From NCBI GenBank assembly GCA_014584465.1, contig JACTMU010000012.1:1-64000 (forward strand): DNA of 64,000 bases, read 5' to 3'. How positions within the stretch are numbered: position 1 is the stretch's first letter; every line of letters begins with the position of its first letter. Origin of the DNA: Pseudomonadota bacterium (GTDB lineage Bacteria; Bdellovibrionota; Bdellovibrionia; Bdellovibrionales; JACTMU01). A model generated the notes under the pieces. The model was not told where the DNA came from and did not search any database. It was given only the letters and a program-made list of their open reading frames with translations. Below are positions 1 through 11,201 of this stretch, one piece after another. The translations under genes and the position numbers were made by a program.

Positions 1-136
1 TCCTTCCAGCTTGCAAGACTCGATACAAGGCCCCATTTCTGGGCTACCTTGACGGGAATTCACCCGCTAGCTTGGCTGAGCTTCGCCCAGCGCACATCCG
101 AATATACTATCTTTATAAACTTCTCATGTCCAGGCG

Positions 137-682
137 TTACATTGTGGTGGAAAAGGAGCCGTTTTCTGGAGGGAGAGAGTCTTGGGGCTTCACACCAATT
201 TGCCGTAAGCCCTCGTAGAGGACCGTCGAGACCGTATTTGCCAGGTTCAAACTTCGAATGGGGCCAAACATCGGTATGAAGTAGGTCTGGTCCCTGTAGT
301 GATCCAAAATTTCGGACCCTAAACCCTTCGTCTCTTTACCGAAGATCAAAAGATCCCCCTTTCTAAAACGGGCATCAAACAGGGAGTGCTTCCCCTTGGT
401 CGAAAAAAAGAGGGCCCGACTTAGGTCCTGATCTTGACTCCACTGCTCCCAGCTTGGGTGGTGTTCCCACTGCAGGTGGGGCCAATAGTCGAGTCCAGCT
501 CGTTTCAAATAACGATCCCCCATTGAAAAACCAAGTGGGCCTATAAGCTCAAGCTTCGAATTGGTCCCAACACATGTACGTCCAATGTTTCCAGTGTTGT
601 TGGGAATTTCAGGTTCAACCAAGACCACCCTAAAATAAGAAGCGTCGCGTAAGTTCGAGACCATGGGATCCCCTCCGACCAT
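137..682 (-). CDS. trmL: tRNA (cytidine(34)-2'-O)-methyltransferase, SPOUT family
   Basis: Translation VVLVEPEIPNNTGNIGRTCVGTNSKLELIGPLGF...RAGLDYW is the TrmL signature. Confidence 0.9.
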   Translation of the reverse strand: MVGGDPMVSNLRDASYFRVVLVEPEIPNNTGNIGRTCVGTNSKLELIGPLGFSMGDRYLKRAGLDYWPHLQWEHHPSWEQWSQDQDLSRALFFSTKGKHSLFDARFRKGDLLIFGKETKGLGSEILDHYRDQTYFIPMFGPIRSLNLANTVSTVLYEGLRQIGVKPQDSLPPENGSFSTTM

Positions 683-697
683 TTGCGGTGTCCAAAA

Positions 698-1303
698 TCA
701 CTGTAGAAAACGTACAAGCTCTTTTCCAAGTGGGGTGAGGGCCAATCTTCGGCCCTTGTCCTCAATAAGCTCAAGATTGAGTAGCTCACGATAGAGTCGC
801 ATGTCGATTGGCACCAGGCCTCTTCCAGAGCTCTGCCCTAATTTGAGGAGATAGTCTCTCTGTTTCAAAGTAAGAACTTCGGTTAATGGGTGCTCGCTTG
901 CGAAAACTCGCTGCCAATTCCCATCTTCGATTAGCGTCGCGCTTTTTGGAATTTTTGATGGATTGATCGAGTAAACCCACACCGCCATATTGGGAATGGA
1001 TCCATCAAAAAAAGCCTCTTTCTGCACACGTGTGTAGACACCCTTTTTTGGATCAGAGTGGTTAACCCCGTGAAATTCATCAAGTAGCGGGAATAGACGT
1101 TGTGTGTCAACCAACTCAACGACATTGCCTTGAATCACAGTCGTTCCCTCATCACAAAAGGCAGGAAATCCAACTCTCAGCTTATAAAGTGACCCGAGCA
1201 CCCGAGCCGGAGAAGTTTGAGCGATAAATTCTGAGATCTTATTGAAATGGACCATACCTTCAGAAAAAGAGCCATAGACAAAAAGGCACTCTCGATTCAA
1301 CAT
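698..1303 (-). CDS. Gamma-glutamylcyclotransferase-like (AIG2/GGCT) protein with C-terminal winged-helix-like segment
   Basis: N-terminal LFVYGSF and VLGSLYKLRVGFPAF; C-terminal RELLNLELIEDKGRRLALTPLGKELVRFL resembles a winged helix. Confidence 0.6.
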   Translation of the reverse strand: MLNRECLFVYGSFSEGMVHFNKISEFIAQTSPARVLGSLYKLRVGFPAFCDEGTTVIQGNVVELVDTQRLFPLLDEFHGVNHSDPKKGVYTRVQKEAFFDGSIPNMAVWVYSINPSKIPKSATLIEDGNWQRVFASEHPLTEVLTLKQRDYLLKLGQSSGRGLVPIDMRLYRELLNLELIEDKGRRLALTPLGKELVRFLQ

Positions 1304-1443
1304 CCTTCTCTCCTTATTGGGGGTCCTCTTTTATCAAAGGAGCCTCACAGAGGCAACATGAGTTTTTTTCTTAGGAACATGCCCACGGGAATCTTCGTAA
1401 ATTGACAAGCAAGGGGTTTCTGATAGAACTGGATAAACCACTT

Positions 1444-1898
<455 letters not shown>

Positions 1899-1925
1899 AC
1901 CAATATAATGAGGAGGTCCTTAGAT

Positions 1926-3350
1926 ATGGAAAAGAAGACGGCAAAATCGGTGATGGAATTTGGCAAGAAGCATGGCGCTCGAATGGTGGATTTTAAGTTT
2001 TCAGATCTGCCAGGGATGTGGCAACACTTTTCGATCCCTTTTGGCAAACTCAACGAAGAGTGTTTTGAGACGGGCCTTCTTTTTGATGGAAGCTCAATTC
2101 GAGGTTGGAAGAACATCAATGAATCGGACATGTCGATCAAGCCCGATCCCAGCACGGCCCAAATGGATCCTTTTATGGAGATCCCCACCCTATCGCTCAC
2201 CTGTGATGTGACACAGCCGGTGACCGGAGAACCCTACAATCGAGATCCCCGTCAGATTGTAAGAAAAGCACTTTCCTATATGAGATCCACCGGCATTGCA
2301 GATACGGCCTTTTTTGGACCAGAGGCAGAGTTTTTTATCTTTGATGATGTTCGTTATGACCAGACCCCCTACGGTGGGTTCTATCAAGTTGATTCCAATG
2401 AGGCCACCTGGAACAGTGGTCGTGAGGAGTCGGGGAGAAATTTAGGGTACAAACCTCGTTTTAAAGAGGGGTATTTCCCCGCACTTCCATCGGACACCCT
2501 TCATGATATTCGTACAGAGATTTGCTTGGAGCTTGAAAAGCTTGGAATCGATGTGGAACGACAACATCATGAAGTGGCGACGGCGGGTCAGGGCGAGATC
2601 AACATTCAATATGACTCTATGCTTGAGATGGCAGATAAGTTGATGTGGTTCAAATATGTCGTGAAAAACGTTGCCAGACGACACAATAAAACTGCGACCT
2701 TCATGCCAAAACCCATCTTTGGGGACAATGGCTCGGGAATGCACACCCACATTTCTCTATGGAAGGGAGGAGAACCCCTATTTGCAGGAGATCGCTACGC
2801 AGGCCTATCGCAAATGGCCCTCTACTTTATTGGTGGGATCATTAAGCATGGTCCTGCTCTTTGCGCATTTACAAATCCCACCACAAACTCTTACAAGAGG
2901 TTGGTTCCAGGGTTTGAGGCGCCGGTTCGTTTGGCCTACAGCTTTATGAATCGTTCTGCAGCGATCCGGATCCCTAATACGGGTTCAAATCCCAAAGCCA
3001 AGAGGCTTGAATTTCGAACTCCGGACCCAAGCGCGAACGTCTATTTGGCCTTTGCCGCACTTCTTATGGCTGGGATTGACGGCATTCATAACAAAATTGA
3101 TCCCGGTGATCCACTTGACAAAGACATTTATGGTTTGTCTCCTGAAGAGCTTAAGGATGTCCCTACGGTTCCTGCCAGTTTAGAAGAGGCGATGATTGCC
3201 TTAAGGGGCGATTGTGATTTTTTAAAGAGATCGGATGTCTTTTGTGCGGACTTGATTGATTCATGGATTCATTACAAGATGAATCGTGAGATCATTCCGT
3301 TGCAACAGAGGCCCGTTCCGTATGAATTCTATCTCTATTTTGATCTTTGA
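1926..3350 (+). CDS. glnA: Glutamine synthetase type I
   Basis: [30 protein letters not shown] and NRSAAIRIP motifs; AGGAGG upstream of ATG 1926. Confidence 0.95.
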   Translation: MEKKTAKSVMEFGKKHGARMVDFKFSDLPGMWQHFSIPFGKLNEECFETGLLFDGSSIRGWKNINESDMSIKPDPSTAQMDPFMEIPTLSLTCDVTQPVTGEPYNRDPRQIVRKALSYMRSTGIADTAFFGPEAEFFIFDDVRYDQTPYGGFYQVDSNEATWNSGREESGRNLGYKPRFKEGYFPALPSDTLHDIRTEICLELEKLGIDVERQHHEVATAGQGEINIQYDSMLEMADKLMWFKYVVKNVARRHNKTATFMPKPIFGDNGSGMHTHISLWKGGEPLFAGDRYAGLSQMALYFIGGIIKHGPALCAFTNPTTNSYKRLVPGFEAPVRLAYSFMNRSAAIRIPNTGSNPKAKRLEFRTPDPSANVYLAFAALLMAGIDGIHNKIDPGDPLDKDIYGLSPEELKDVPTVPASLEEAMIALRGDCDFLKRSDVFCADLIDSWIHYKMNREIIPLQQRPVPYEFYLYFDL

Positions 3351-3436
3351 ATTGAGTTATTTTGTGAGTGGCGCGAAACTGATTCAGATATTGGGTCGTT
3401 TCGTGCCCATTGCGATGTGGGTGAGGTGTTCCCGTT

Positions 3437-3916
3437 GTGGAGGTGAATGTGGAAAAGTTTGACTCCTATAAGGAGTATCAGTGGATGGATGTTCAAGATG
3501 ATGTGGTGACGGTGGGTCTCTTTGAGGACGAGCTGGAAAACATGGGGCAGATCATTCGAGTAACTCTCCCACAGGAGGATGAATCTGTGGGATCTGAAGA
3601 GATTTGTGGTGAAATCTATACAAGCGAAGGTGCTGTGAATCTTTACAGCCCCATAGAGGGGGTTGTGGTTGAGGTCAATTCGGCATTGTCTGAAAATCCG
3701 AGTCTGATTCACGAAGATCCCAATGGAGAGGGGTGGCTCTATAAGGTGCGTGCCAATGATCCTGATGAGCTCGACGCTCTACTCTATGACGACGAAGAAT
3801 TGGATGAAGACATGGATGAGGACGATGAGGACCTCGACGAAGAATTGGATGAAGATGATTACGACGACTTTGATGAGGACTACGATGATGAAGACGATGA
3901 AGACGACGATCGGTAG
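3437..3916 (+). CDS. GcvH-like (lipoyl-domain fold) protein without the lipoyl lysine, with a poly-Asp/Glu C-terminus
   Basis: NLYSPIEGVVVEVNSALSENPSLIHEDPNGEGWLYKV aligns with GcvH; tail DDEELDEDMDEDDEDLDEELDEDD... Confidence 0.8.
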   Translation: MEVNVEKFDSYKEYQWMDVQDDVVTVGLFEDELENMGQIIRVTLPQEDESVGSEEICGEIYTSEGAVNLYSPIEGVVVEVNSALSENPSLIHEDPNGEGWLYKVRANDPDELDALLYDDEELDEDMDEDDEDLDEELDEDDYDDFDEDYDDEDDEDDDR

Positions 3917-5687
3917 AGGCAGCTTGAGAAGAAGCTTATTTTTTTGCGTGGGGTTCATCACTCTCACGCTCGTGGCCGTGGCGTGCACCAAGGAGAAGTC
4001 CGAAGAGGAGAACACACTTAATCTTGTAATAAGCTCCAACGTCAAGGGTCTGGACCCTATTGATGTGTCGGATGTCTACTCAAGTAGGGTGACCTCTCAG
4101 ATATTTGAGGGACTTCTCTCCTATCACTATCTCAAACGACCATTAGAAATCATACCGCAACTTGCAGCCAGCATGCCCACTGTTTCAGCAGATGGTTTGG
4201 TGCATACATTTAAGCTTAAAAAAGGTGTGAAGTTCCAAGATGATCCCTGTTTTCCAGAAGGGAAGGGACGTGAAATCACCTCGAATGACTTTGTCTACTC
4301 TTGGAGAAGATTGGCAGATCCTCGAAATCGCAGTGAGGGCTTTTGGGTCTTCGATGGCCATATCAAGGGATTAAATGAGTGGAGAACAGCTGTTGGTGAG
4401 GGAAAGGCCGACTATTCGACCCCGATTGAGGGACTTCAAACACCCGATTCAGAGACCCTGATCATCAAACTCACTCATCCCTATTTTCAACTCCACTACG
4501 TCTTGGCCATGGTGGTGACGGCGGTGGTTCCAAAAGAAGCGGTGGAAAAGTATGACAAAGAGATTCTCAATCATCCCGTCGGAACGGGCCCCTTTCGTCT
4601 TGAGAGCTGGGTTCGCAACAATAAAATTGTCTTAGTGAAGAATCCTTCATGGACGGGGCAGACCTATCCAACTGAAGGAGAGCCGGATGATCGCGCCCAA
4701 GGACTCCTTGAGGATGCGGGGAAACCACTTCCTTTTGCAGATAAGGTCGTCATGACCGAGCTTGTGGAGGATCAGCCTCGTTGGCTCAACTTTCTAAAAG
4801 GGAATTTTGATTATGCGGGCATTCCTAAGGATAATTTTGATCAAGCCATATCGGGAGGAGCACTCTCTGAAGAGCTTAAACAAAAAGGAATGCGGCTGCA
4901 TGTTGCTCAATATCCAGATCTAACCTATGTGGCGTTCAATATGGAAGACCCTGTGCTCGGTAAGAATAAAACTCTTCGAAAAGCCTTGAGCATGGCCACG
5001 AACACTCAGATTTCAATAGAGAAGTTTTACAATAATCGCGCAATTCCCGCTCACAGTCCCGTTCCTCCAGGAATTGATGGATACGATAAGGACTTTGTAA
5101 ATCCCTACCAAAAATATGATCTTGTAAAGGCCAAGGAGCTGATGAAAGAGGCGGGCTTTCCGGAGGGAAAGGGACTTCCAGAATTTACCTTTGAAACGAC
5201 CAATTCAGCGACCGCCCGCCAAGTGGCTGAGTATTTTAAGCAAGAGATGGCAGCTCTAGGAGTTCAGATCAGAATCGGTGTGAACACCTGGCCCGAATTT
5301 ACAACAAAGGTTAAGGAAAAGAGGGCTCAAATATGGGGGATTGCATGGAACGCGGATTATCCTGACAGCCAGAACTTCTATCAACTCCTCTATGGGAAGA
5401 ATGTCAGCCCAGGCCCAAATGGTTCCAACTATGTCAACAAGGAGTTTGATGAGCTTTATGAGAAGGCACTGAGGCTTCCAATGGGGCAAGAAAGGACTGC
5501 GATTTATAAGAAAATGCGAGCCATTGTGGTCGAAGAAGCTCCTTGGATCTTTGGAGTGCACCGTCTGGGATATGTTCCCTCATTCCATTGGTTGAAAAAC
5601 TTCAAGCCGCACCCGATCATTAATGATGATGTCAAATACTATCGCGTGGACACAAAAGAGAAGGCCAAGCTGAAAGCAAAGTTGTAA
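3888..5687 (+). CDS. Peptide ABC transporter substrate-binding lipoprotein (OppA/DppA-like)
   Basis: Signal peptide with cysteine LTLVAVAC; KGVKFQDD, LNHPVGTGPFRLESW; followed by permease and ATPase genes. Start 3888 or 3897, overlapping the upstream CDS. Confidence 0.9.
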   Translation: MKTMKTTIGRGSLRRSLFFCVGFITLTLVAVACTKEKSEEENTLNLVISSNVKGLDPIDVSDVYSSRVTSQIFEGLLSYHYLKRPLEIIPQLAASMPTVSADGLVHTFKLKKGVKFQDDPCFPEGKGREITSNDFVYSWRRLADPRNRSEGFWVFDGHIKGLNEWRTAVGEGKADYSTPIEGLQTPDSETLIIKLTHPYFQLHYVLAMVVTAVVPKEAVEKYDKEILNHPVGTGPFRLESWVRNNKIVLVKNPSWTGQTYPTEGEPDDRAQGLLEDAGKPLPFADKVVMTELVEDQPRWLNFLKGNFDYAGIPKDNFDQAISGGALSEELKQKGMRLHVAQYPDLTYVAFNMEDPVLGKNKTLRKALSMATNTQISIEKFYNNRAIPAHSPVPPGIDGYDKDFVNPYQKYDLVKAKELMKEAGFPEGKGLPEFTFETTNSATARQVAEYFKQEMAALGVQIRIGVNTWPEFTTKVKEKRAQIWGIAWNADYPDSQNFYQLLYGKNVSPGPNGSNYVNKEFDELYEKALRLPMGQERTAIYKKMRAIVVEEAPWIFGVHRLGYVPSFHWLKNFKPHPIINDDVKYYRVDTKEKAKLKAKL

Positions 5688-5740
5688 CTCGGAGAGGAAC
5701 TGCCATCTTAGCATATACTGTACGGCGAACCATTTACATT

Positions 5741-6640
5741 TTGCCGATTCTTTTTGGAATTACACTTTTAACCTTCACTCTTTTTAATGTGGCAGGGGGT
5801 GACCCAGCAGTTCAATTTGCAGGCAAAAATGCCAGTGCCGTTCAAATCGAACAGATCCGCCATGAACTTGGGCTTGATCGGCCCCTTTATCAACAGTACT
5901 TTTTCTATCTGAAACAGATTGTGTCGTTGGATTTCGGTCGGAGTTGGTCGAGTCGTCAACAGATCTCAACGTTGATTGTAGATGGTGTCGGAGCGAGCCT
6001 CTCCGTCTCCGTGCCCCCCTTCTTCATTTCTGTTGCTCTTTGCATTGTGCTTGCGATGTTTTCAGCCTTTTTTCGGGGGAGACTCTTTGACCGATCCATC
6101 ATGGTGGGTTGTCTCGGTCTTATGAGCATCAGCTACTTGGTCTACATTATGGTTTTTCAATACCTCTTAGGATACAAGATGGGGCTCTTTCCGATTTCTG
6201 GATGGGATGCAAGTTGGGTGGATCGCTGGCCCTATCTCATACTTCCTTGGATTTGCATTGTGGTTGTAAGTCTTGGAGCCAATGTCCTTTTGTATCGGGC
6301 AGTTTTCATGGAGGAGATCTTTCAAGACTATGTGCGAACAGCAAAAGCCAAAGGATTAAACACCAGGATCATCTATTTGAAGCACATACTGAAAAATGCG
6401 ATGATTCCGATCATCACAGTGGTGGTCATTCAAATGCCCTATCTGTACACAGGATCCCTGTTGGTTGAAAATTTTTTTGGAATCCCGGGGATTGGCGGAC
6501 TCCTCGTGCAAGCTTTAGCCAACGCTGATTTTCCGGTCATTAAGGCGATGGTCTTTATTGGTTCTGTCCTTTACATGGTCTTTAGCCTTCTCTCTGATCT
6601 TCTTTACGCACTCGTTGATCCAAGGGTTCAGCTCAAATGA
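5741..6640 (+). CDS. oppB: Peptide ABC transporter permease (OppB/DppB-like)
   Basis: RHELGLDRPLYQQYFFYLKQIVSLDFGRSW; VRTAKAKGLN EAA-like loop; true start may lie slightly upstream. Confidence 0.9.
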   Translation: MPILFGITLLTFTLFNVAGGDPAVQFAGKNASAVQIEQIRHELGLDRPLYQQYFFYLKQIVSLDFGRSWSSRQQISTLIVDGVGASLSVSVPPFFISVALCIVLAMFSAFFRGRLFDRSIMVGCLGLMSISYLVYIMVFQYLLGYKMGLFPISGWDASWVDRWPYLILPWICIVVVSLGANVLLYRAVFMEEIFQDYVRTAKAKGLNTRIIYLKHILKNAMIPIITVVVIQMPYLYTGSLLVENFFGIPGIGGLLVQALANADFPVIKAMVFIGSVLYMVFSLLSDLLYALVDPRVQLK

Positions 6641-7503
6641 TTGGGGGTGATCGAAACTCCCTATGGTGGGATGCTTACCGTCGAGTTGTGAAAAATCGCC
6701 TGGCGGTGGCCAGTTTCATAGTGATCATGATTTACGGTCTGCTGGCTCTTCTTGCAAGTTTTGAACTTATTCTTCCCCAGGTTCACCTTGTGGATCATGC
6801 TCGAGGGTATGAACCCCCATCTTGGGAGCATCCCTTAGGTACGGATATATTTGGAAGAGATGTTCTCTCGCGAGCGGTCTACGGAATTAAGACCGCCATG
6901 ATGGTAGGTCTTGTGGCCACCCTTATCTCAATTCTTTTTGGTGTCACGCTAGGGGCCGTTGCGGGATATTTTGGTGGTAAAATCGACGAGATGGTTGTTT
7001 GGCTCTATACAACGATTGATTCCGTTCCCTTCATTCTTTTGGTTCCGGCACTTGCCTTTGTGATGGAGCGAGGGATCAAGAGTCTTGTGATTGCGATGGG
7101 GGTCACTTCGTGGGTGGGGCTGTGTCGCCTCATTCGTGGTGAATTTCTCAAACATCGACAGAAGGACTACGTACTGGCGGCGGAGGCCTTGGGGGCCTCT
7201 CATTTGCGTCGAATCTTTCGGCACATTCTCCCTAATGTGTTTTACATAATTCTCATTCAATTCAGTTTGGGATTTGTCTTTGCGATCAAGAGCGAAGTCA
7301 TTCTTAGCTATTTGGGTCTTGGTGCAGAACCTGGAACTCCATCGTGGGGGCTCATGATTGACGATGCAAAGTTGGAGCTTGCGCGAGGGGTTTGGTGGGG
7401 TCTAGCGGCAGCAACTTTATTTATGTTTTTTCTGATATTATCGTTTAATCTTTTTAATGATGCTCTTCGAGATGCACTGGATCCGAAGTTAAAGAACAAG
7501 TGA
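6637..7503 (+). CDS. oppC: Peptide ABC transporter permease (OppC/DppC-like)
   Basis: HPLGTDIFGRDVLSRAVYGIKTAMMVGL; AAEALGASHLRRIFRHILPN. Confidence 0.93.
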   Translation: MIGGDRNSLWWDAYRRVVKNRLAVASFIVIMIYGLLALLASFELILPQVHLVDHARGYEPPSWEHPLGTDIFGRDVLSRAVYGIKTAMMVGLVATLISILFGVTLGAVAGYFGGKIDEMVVWLYTTIDSVPFILLVPALAFVMERGIKSLVIAMGVTSWVGLCRLIRGEFLKHRQKDYVLAAEALGASHLRRIFRHILPNVFYIILIQFSLGFVFAIKSEVILSYLGLGAEPGTPSWGLMIDDAKLELARGVWWGLAAATLFMFFLILSFNLFNDALRDALDPKLKNK

Positions 7504-7527
7504 TTTTGTTGGGTTGGGTAGAAGAAA

Positions 7528-8523
7528 TTGAGTAGACTGCTCGAGGTAAAGAACTTAAAAACGGGATTTCGTGTGGATGAGGGATCATTCTATGCCGTCG
7601 ACGACGTCTCTTTTACGTTGGATCGCGGTGAAACCTTGGGGCTTGTGGGAGAGTCAGGTTGCGGAAAATCAGTCACAGCGCTCTCCATCATGAGGCTTAT
7701 CCCTGACCCTCCGGGAAAGATTGAGTCAGGTTCGATCCTATTTCAGGGCGAAGAGATCCTTACCTATTCCGAAGAGAAGATGAGAACCATTCGAGGAAAT
7801 GAAGTTGCGATGATTTTCCAGGAGCCGATGACCTCTTTGAATCCGGTTTTTACGTGTGGAAATCAGATTGCTGAAGCCATAGCCTTGCATCACAAAGGGC
7901 TCTCCCGCACGAAGATTCATGAAAAGACCGTGGACATTTTGAGGCTCGTTGGGATTCCTGAACCTGAAAAGAGAGTAAATGAATATCCACATCAACTCTC
8001 TGGTGGAATGAGACAGCGAGTGATGATTGCCATGGCTCTCAGTTGTGACCCTAAACTTCTCATTGCTGATGAACCCACAACTGCACTTGATGTGACCATT
8101 CAGGCTCAGATTCTAGAGCTGATTCGAAAGTTACAAAAGGAGTTTGATGCAGGGATGATCCTCATCACTCACGACTTGGGTGTGGTGGCGGAAACTTGCA
8201 ACCATGTGGCGGTCATGTATGCAGGAAAGATTGCGGAATATGGCAGTGTCGATGACATTTTTTATCGTCCCCAACACCACTACACGAAGGGTCTTTTGAA
8301 TTCAGTTCCCCATTTTGACTCAAAGACACGACTCAAGAGACTTGCGACCATACCAGGGGTTGTGCCGAGCATGCTCAAACTTCCTCAGGGATGTCGTTTT
8401 CAAGATCGCTGTGGAGCGGCCAAAGATCTTTGCCGGCAGCAGGAGCCTCGACTTCGACCCGTCGAAACGGATCATCATGTCTCTTGCCACTTCCCTGTTC
8501 AACCTCACGGGCAAGGAGTCTGA
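7528..8523 (+). CDS. oppD: Peptide ABC transporter ATP-binding protein (OppD-like)
   Basis: Walker [40 protein letters not shown]. Confidence 0.93.
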   Translation: MSRLLEVKNLKTGFRVDEGSFYAVDDVSFTLDRGETLGLVGESGCGKSVTALSIMRLIPDPPGKIESGSILFQGEEILTYSEEKMRTIRGNEVAMIFQEPMTSLNPVFTCGNQIAEAIALHHKGLSRTKIHEKTVDILRLVGIPEPEKRVNEYPHQLSGGMRQRVMIAMALSCDPKLLIADEPTTALDVTIQAQILELIRKLQKEFDAGMILITHDLGVVAETCNHVAVMYAGKIAEYGSVDDIFYRPQHHYTKGLLNSVPHFDSKTRLKRLATIPGVVPSMLKLPQGCRFQDRCGAAKDLCRQQEPRLRPVETDHHVSCHFPVQPHGQGV

Positions 8524-8524
8524 G

Positions 8525-9508
8525 TTGAGTAATTTGGTCGTTGTAGATCATCTATCCAAACGATTTCCCATTAAAGGTGGAGTCTTCTCAAGAGAGATTG
8601 GAGGGGTTCACGCCGTACGAGATGTCTCTTTTGTGATCAAAAAAGGAGAGACACTTGGACTTGTTGGAGAGTCAGGTTGTGGCAAGTCCACTCTGGGTCG
8701 ATGCATGATTCGGCTCATTGACCCCACACAAGGACGGATTCACTTTGATGGTCATGATATTACGACGATCAGGGGTGATGAACTTCGTGGCTTTCGACGG
8801 CGAATGCAGATCATCTTTCAAGATCCCTATTCGAGCCTCAATCCACGGATGACTGTGGGGGCCATTCTTTCAGAACCACTGGAGATTCATAAACTTTTTT
8901 CTACTAAATCAGAGCGTCTTGAGCGCGCAGGAGAACTCTTAGATCTTGTGGGGCTACGTCGAGAGCATCTCAATCGTTACCCACATGAATTTTCAGGTGG
9001 CCAACGGCAGCGCATTGGCGTGGCACGGGCTCTCGCCGTTGAACCTCAGTTCATAGTTTGCGACGAACCCGTCTCGGCCCTTGATGTCTCTGTTCAGGCT
9101 CAAGTTGTGAATCTCCTCATGGATCTACAGGAGAAATTGGGTTTAACCTATCTTTTCATTGCACATGATCTGAAAGTTGTGGAGCACATTTCAAATCGTG
9201 TGGCGGTCATGTACTTGGGTCAGATCGTGGAGATAGCAGACGCCACCGATCTCTACCTTTCAGCCAGTCACCCTTATACCAAGGCGCTTCTCTCAGCGAT
9301 TCCCGTCCCCGACCCCCACGGCAAAGATAAACAGCAGAGGATCATTCTCTCAGGAGATGTTCCAAGCCCAATTACCCCCCCATCGGGCTGCGCTTTTCAC
9401 ACGCGATGCCCTCAATTTAAGAAGGGCATCTGCGATCAAGAGATGCCGCTTCTCAAAGAGGTCTCATCTGGTCATAGCGTGTCCTGCCACTTTGCTGAGG
9501 AAGACTGA
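8525..9508 (+). CDS. oppF: Peptide ABC transporter ATP-binding protein (OppF-like)
   Basis: [39 protein letters not shown]; likely TTG start at 8525 rather than the longer ORF. Confidence 0.9.
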   Translation: MSNLVVVDHLSKRFPIKGGVFSREIGGVHAVRDVSFVIKKGETLGLVGESGCGKSTLGRCMIRLIDPTQGRIHFDGHDITTIRGDELRGFRRRMQIIFQDPYSSLNPRMTVGAILSEPLEIHKLFSTKSERLERAGELLDLVGLRREHLNRYPHEFSGGQRQRIGVARALAVEPQFIVCDEPVSALDVSVQAQVVNLLMDLQEKLGLTYLFIAHDLKVVEHISNRVAVMYLGQIVEIADATDLYLSASHPYTKALLSAIPVPDPHGKDKQQRIILSGDVPSPITPPSGCAFHTRCPQFKKGICDQEMPLLKEVSSGHSVSCHFAEED

Positions 9509-9543
9509 GATTGTGAACATTGACACATCAAAGTCGAGTGGCT

Positions 9544-10278
9544 CTATTTAAATCCCATTGTGGGGGCTTCCACCCAGCAATCTCCGCCTTGCCAGGCCAC
9601 AGAGAATTGATCCTCAAAGGTGATGTAAAATGTAGTTGCACCAGGAACCACAAGTGCAGAGCTCAAAGCAATGGCTGGATATCGTGTCGTGACGGCGGTG
9701 CTATCCGTACTGGCAAAGATATAGACCGTATCATTTCCAGCTGTCGTCATAGAGCCAGTGCCATCAATGGCAATGCCATCCAAATCGGTCCACTGACCAT
9801 CGTCAGGTTCTCCGTCGCGATAGATGTCCATCTCATGAGCCACGCCTGCCTCACAGACACCGCCAGGAACATTGGATTCGGCAGTGGTGTCAGGTTTAAA
9901 TGAGAAGGTGTCTCGGATCTTGATGATCAGACATTGATAGGTTCCGCTGGCGGGGCTTCCGGTAAAGAGAACCGGATTGGCCACCATGTCTTTAGATACG
10001 GGGGTGGATCCATAATCTTGAACAAGCACAGGGCTTGAACAATCCGTATTTGCGCTGATCCAAATGGCATAAATTTGCATCGTAAGTTCTGTCGGGGAAC
10101 CGGGATAGACTGTTGCTCCTTCCATAGGACTTGGCAAAGATGTTCTAAAGAGAGATTGAGCCGCCGTTGACGATCCATACAAGGTGAACGAAGAGGTCGT
10201 GTCACTGTTGGTCGCATTGTTGGAGGAACAGTGAATCAAAGTAAGAGCGATTGCAGTAATCCCTAGAACCTTTTTCAT
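9544..10278 (-). CDS. Hypothetical lipoprotein
   Basis: MKKVLGITAIALTLIHCSSNN signal peptide with cysteine. Confidence 0.6.
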   Translation of the reverse strand: MKKVLGITAIALTLIHCSSNNATNSDTTSSFTLYGSSTAAQSLFRTSLPSPMEGATVYPGSPTELTMQIYAIWISANTDCSSPVLVQDYGSTPVSKDMVANPVLFTGSPASGTYQCLIIKIRDTFSFKPDTTAESNVPGGVCEAGVAHEMDIYRDGEPDDGQWTDLDGIAIDGTGSMTTAGNDTVYIFASTDSTAVTTRYPAIALSSALVVPGATTFYITFEDQFSVAWQGGDCWVEAPTMGFK

Positions 10279-10550
10279 GATGATCTCCTTAAGTTTAAAC
10301 CTTCAACTCCAGTCGAGGGTTCAAAGAACACCAGTTTCCATATTTAAAGGGAAATTGGCCCCCTTCTTAGAGGGATCTTGGAATTTTGTTTGTGGAACGT
10401 CAATGCAAGTTCCTATGGACTCGACCTTATTGTTTCAAAGCTCTTTTTCTTGAGGTTGTTTCGCGCCAGGCACTTCCTGTAACGCTTGTCATGTGATAGG
10501 ATGTTGGTCTATATGTATCGATGTTCGTGAGAACCAGAATGGGGGGTGTT

Positions 10551-11201
10551 ATGAAAAAAGTCGCAATTGTACTTTCTGGATGTGGCCATCGTGACGGTGC
10601 AGAGATCACGGAGAGTGTAAGCACTTTGATCGCCGTGACCGAACATGGCGCGCAATACAAATGTTTTGCTCTAGATCAAGATTTCGCAGTGACCAACCAC
10701 ATAACGGGTGAGTCGAGTGGGGAAAAGCGTAACATTATGAGAGAGGCTGCGAGAATTGCCCGAGGATCCGTGAATTCACTTAGTGAATTAAACCCAACTG
10801 ATTTTGATGCGCTCATATTTCCCGGAGGCTTTGGCGCAGCCCTGCACCTTTCTACTTGGGCGACGGAAGGATCAACGTGTAAAGTTCAAAACGACGTTGA
10901 ACGAGTGATTAAGGCCTTTTATAAAGCAGGCAAACCCATTTGTGCCATTTGCATTGCCCCCACCCTATTGGCAAAGGTTTTAGGTCAGCACAAAGTGACT
11001 CTTACGATTGGAAATGATCTTGAGACGGCAGCCGAGATTGCAAAGACAGGCGCGATTCATGAAAAGTGTGATGTCGAAGATTACTGTACGGATCGCGAGC
11101 ACAAGATTGTGACAACCCCTGCCTACATGCTTCAAGGAACCTCATTTCAAATCTTTAAGGGCATTCGCAACGCCATTCGTGAAACCCTTGAAATGGCCTA
11201 A
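10551..11201 (+). CDS. elbB: Isoprenoid biosynthesis glyoxalase ElbB (DJ-1/PfpI superfamily)
   Basis: KKVAIVLSGCGHRDGAEITESVSTLIAVTEHGAQYKCFALD; PICAICIAPTLLAKV. Confidence 0.93.
   Translation: MKKVAIVLSGCGHRDGAEITESVSTLIAVTEHGAQYKCFALDQDFAVTNHITGESSGEKRNIMREAARIARGSVNSLSELNPTDFDALIFPGGFGAALHLSTWATEGSTCKVQNDVERVIKAFYKAGKPICAICIAPTLLAKVLGQHKVTLTIGNDLETAAEIAKTGAIHEKCDVEDYCTDREHKIVTTPAYMLQGTSFQIFKGIRNAIRETLEMA

Noticed and set aside
49-279. Short ORF at the left edge
   Set aside because: Overlaps trmL antisense and a possible structured RNA; no protein-like features.
3779-4045. Minus-strand ORF with very hydrophobic translation (VVFIVFIIVVLIKVVVIIF)
   Set aside because: It is the antisense of the GAT/GAC/GAG-rich acidic tail; the hydrophobicity is a codon artefact.
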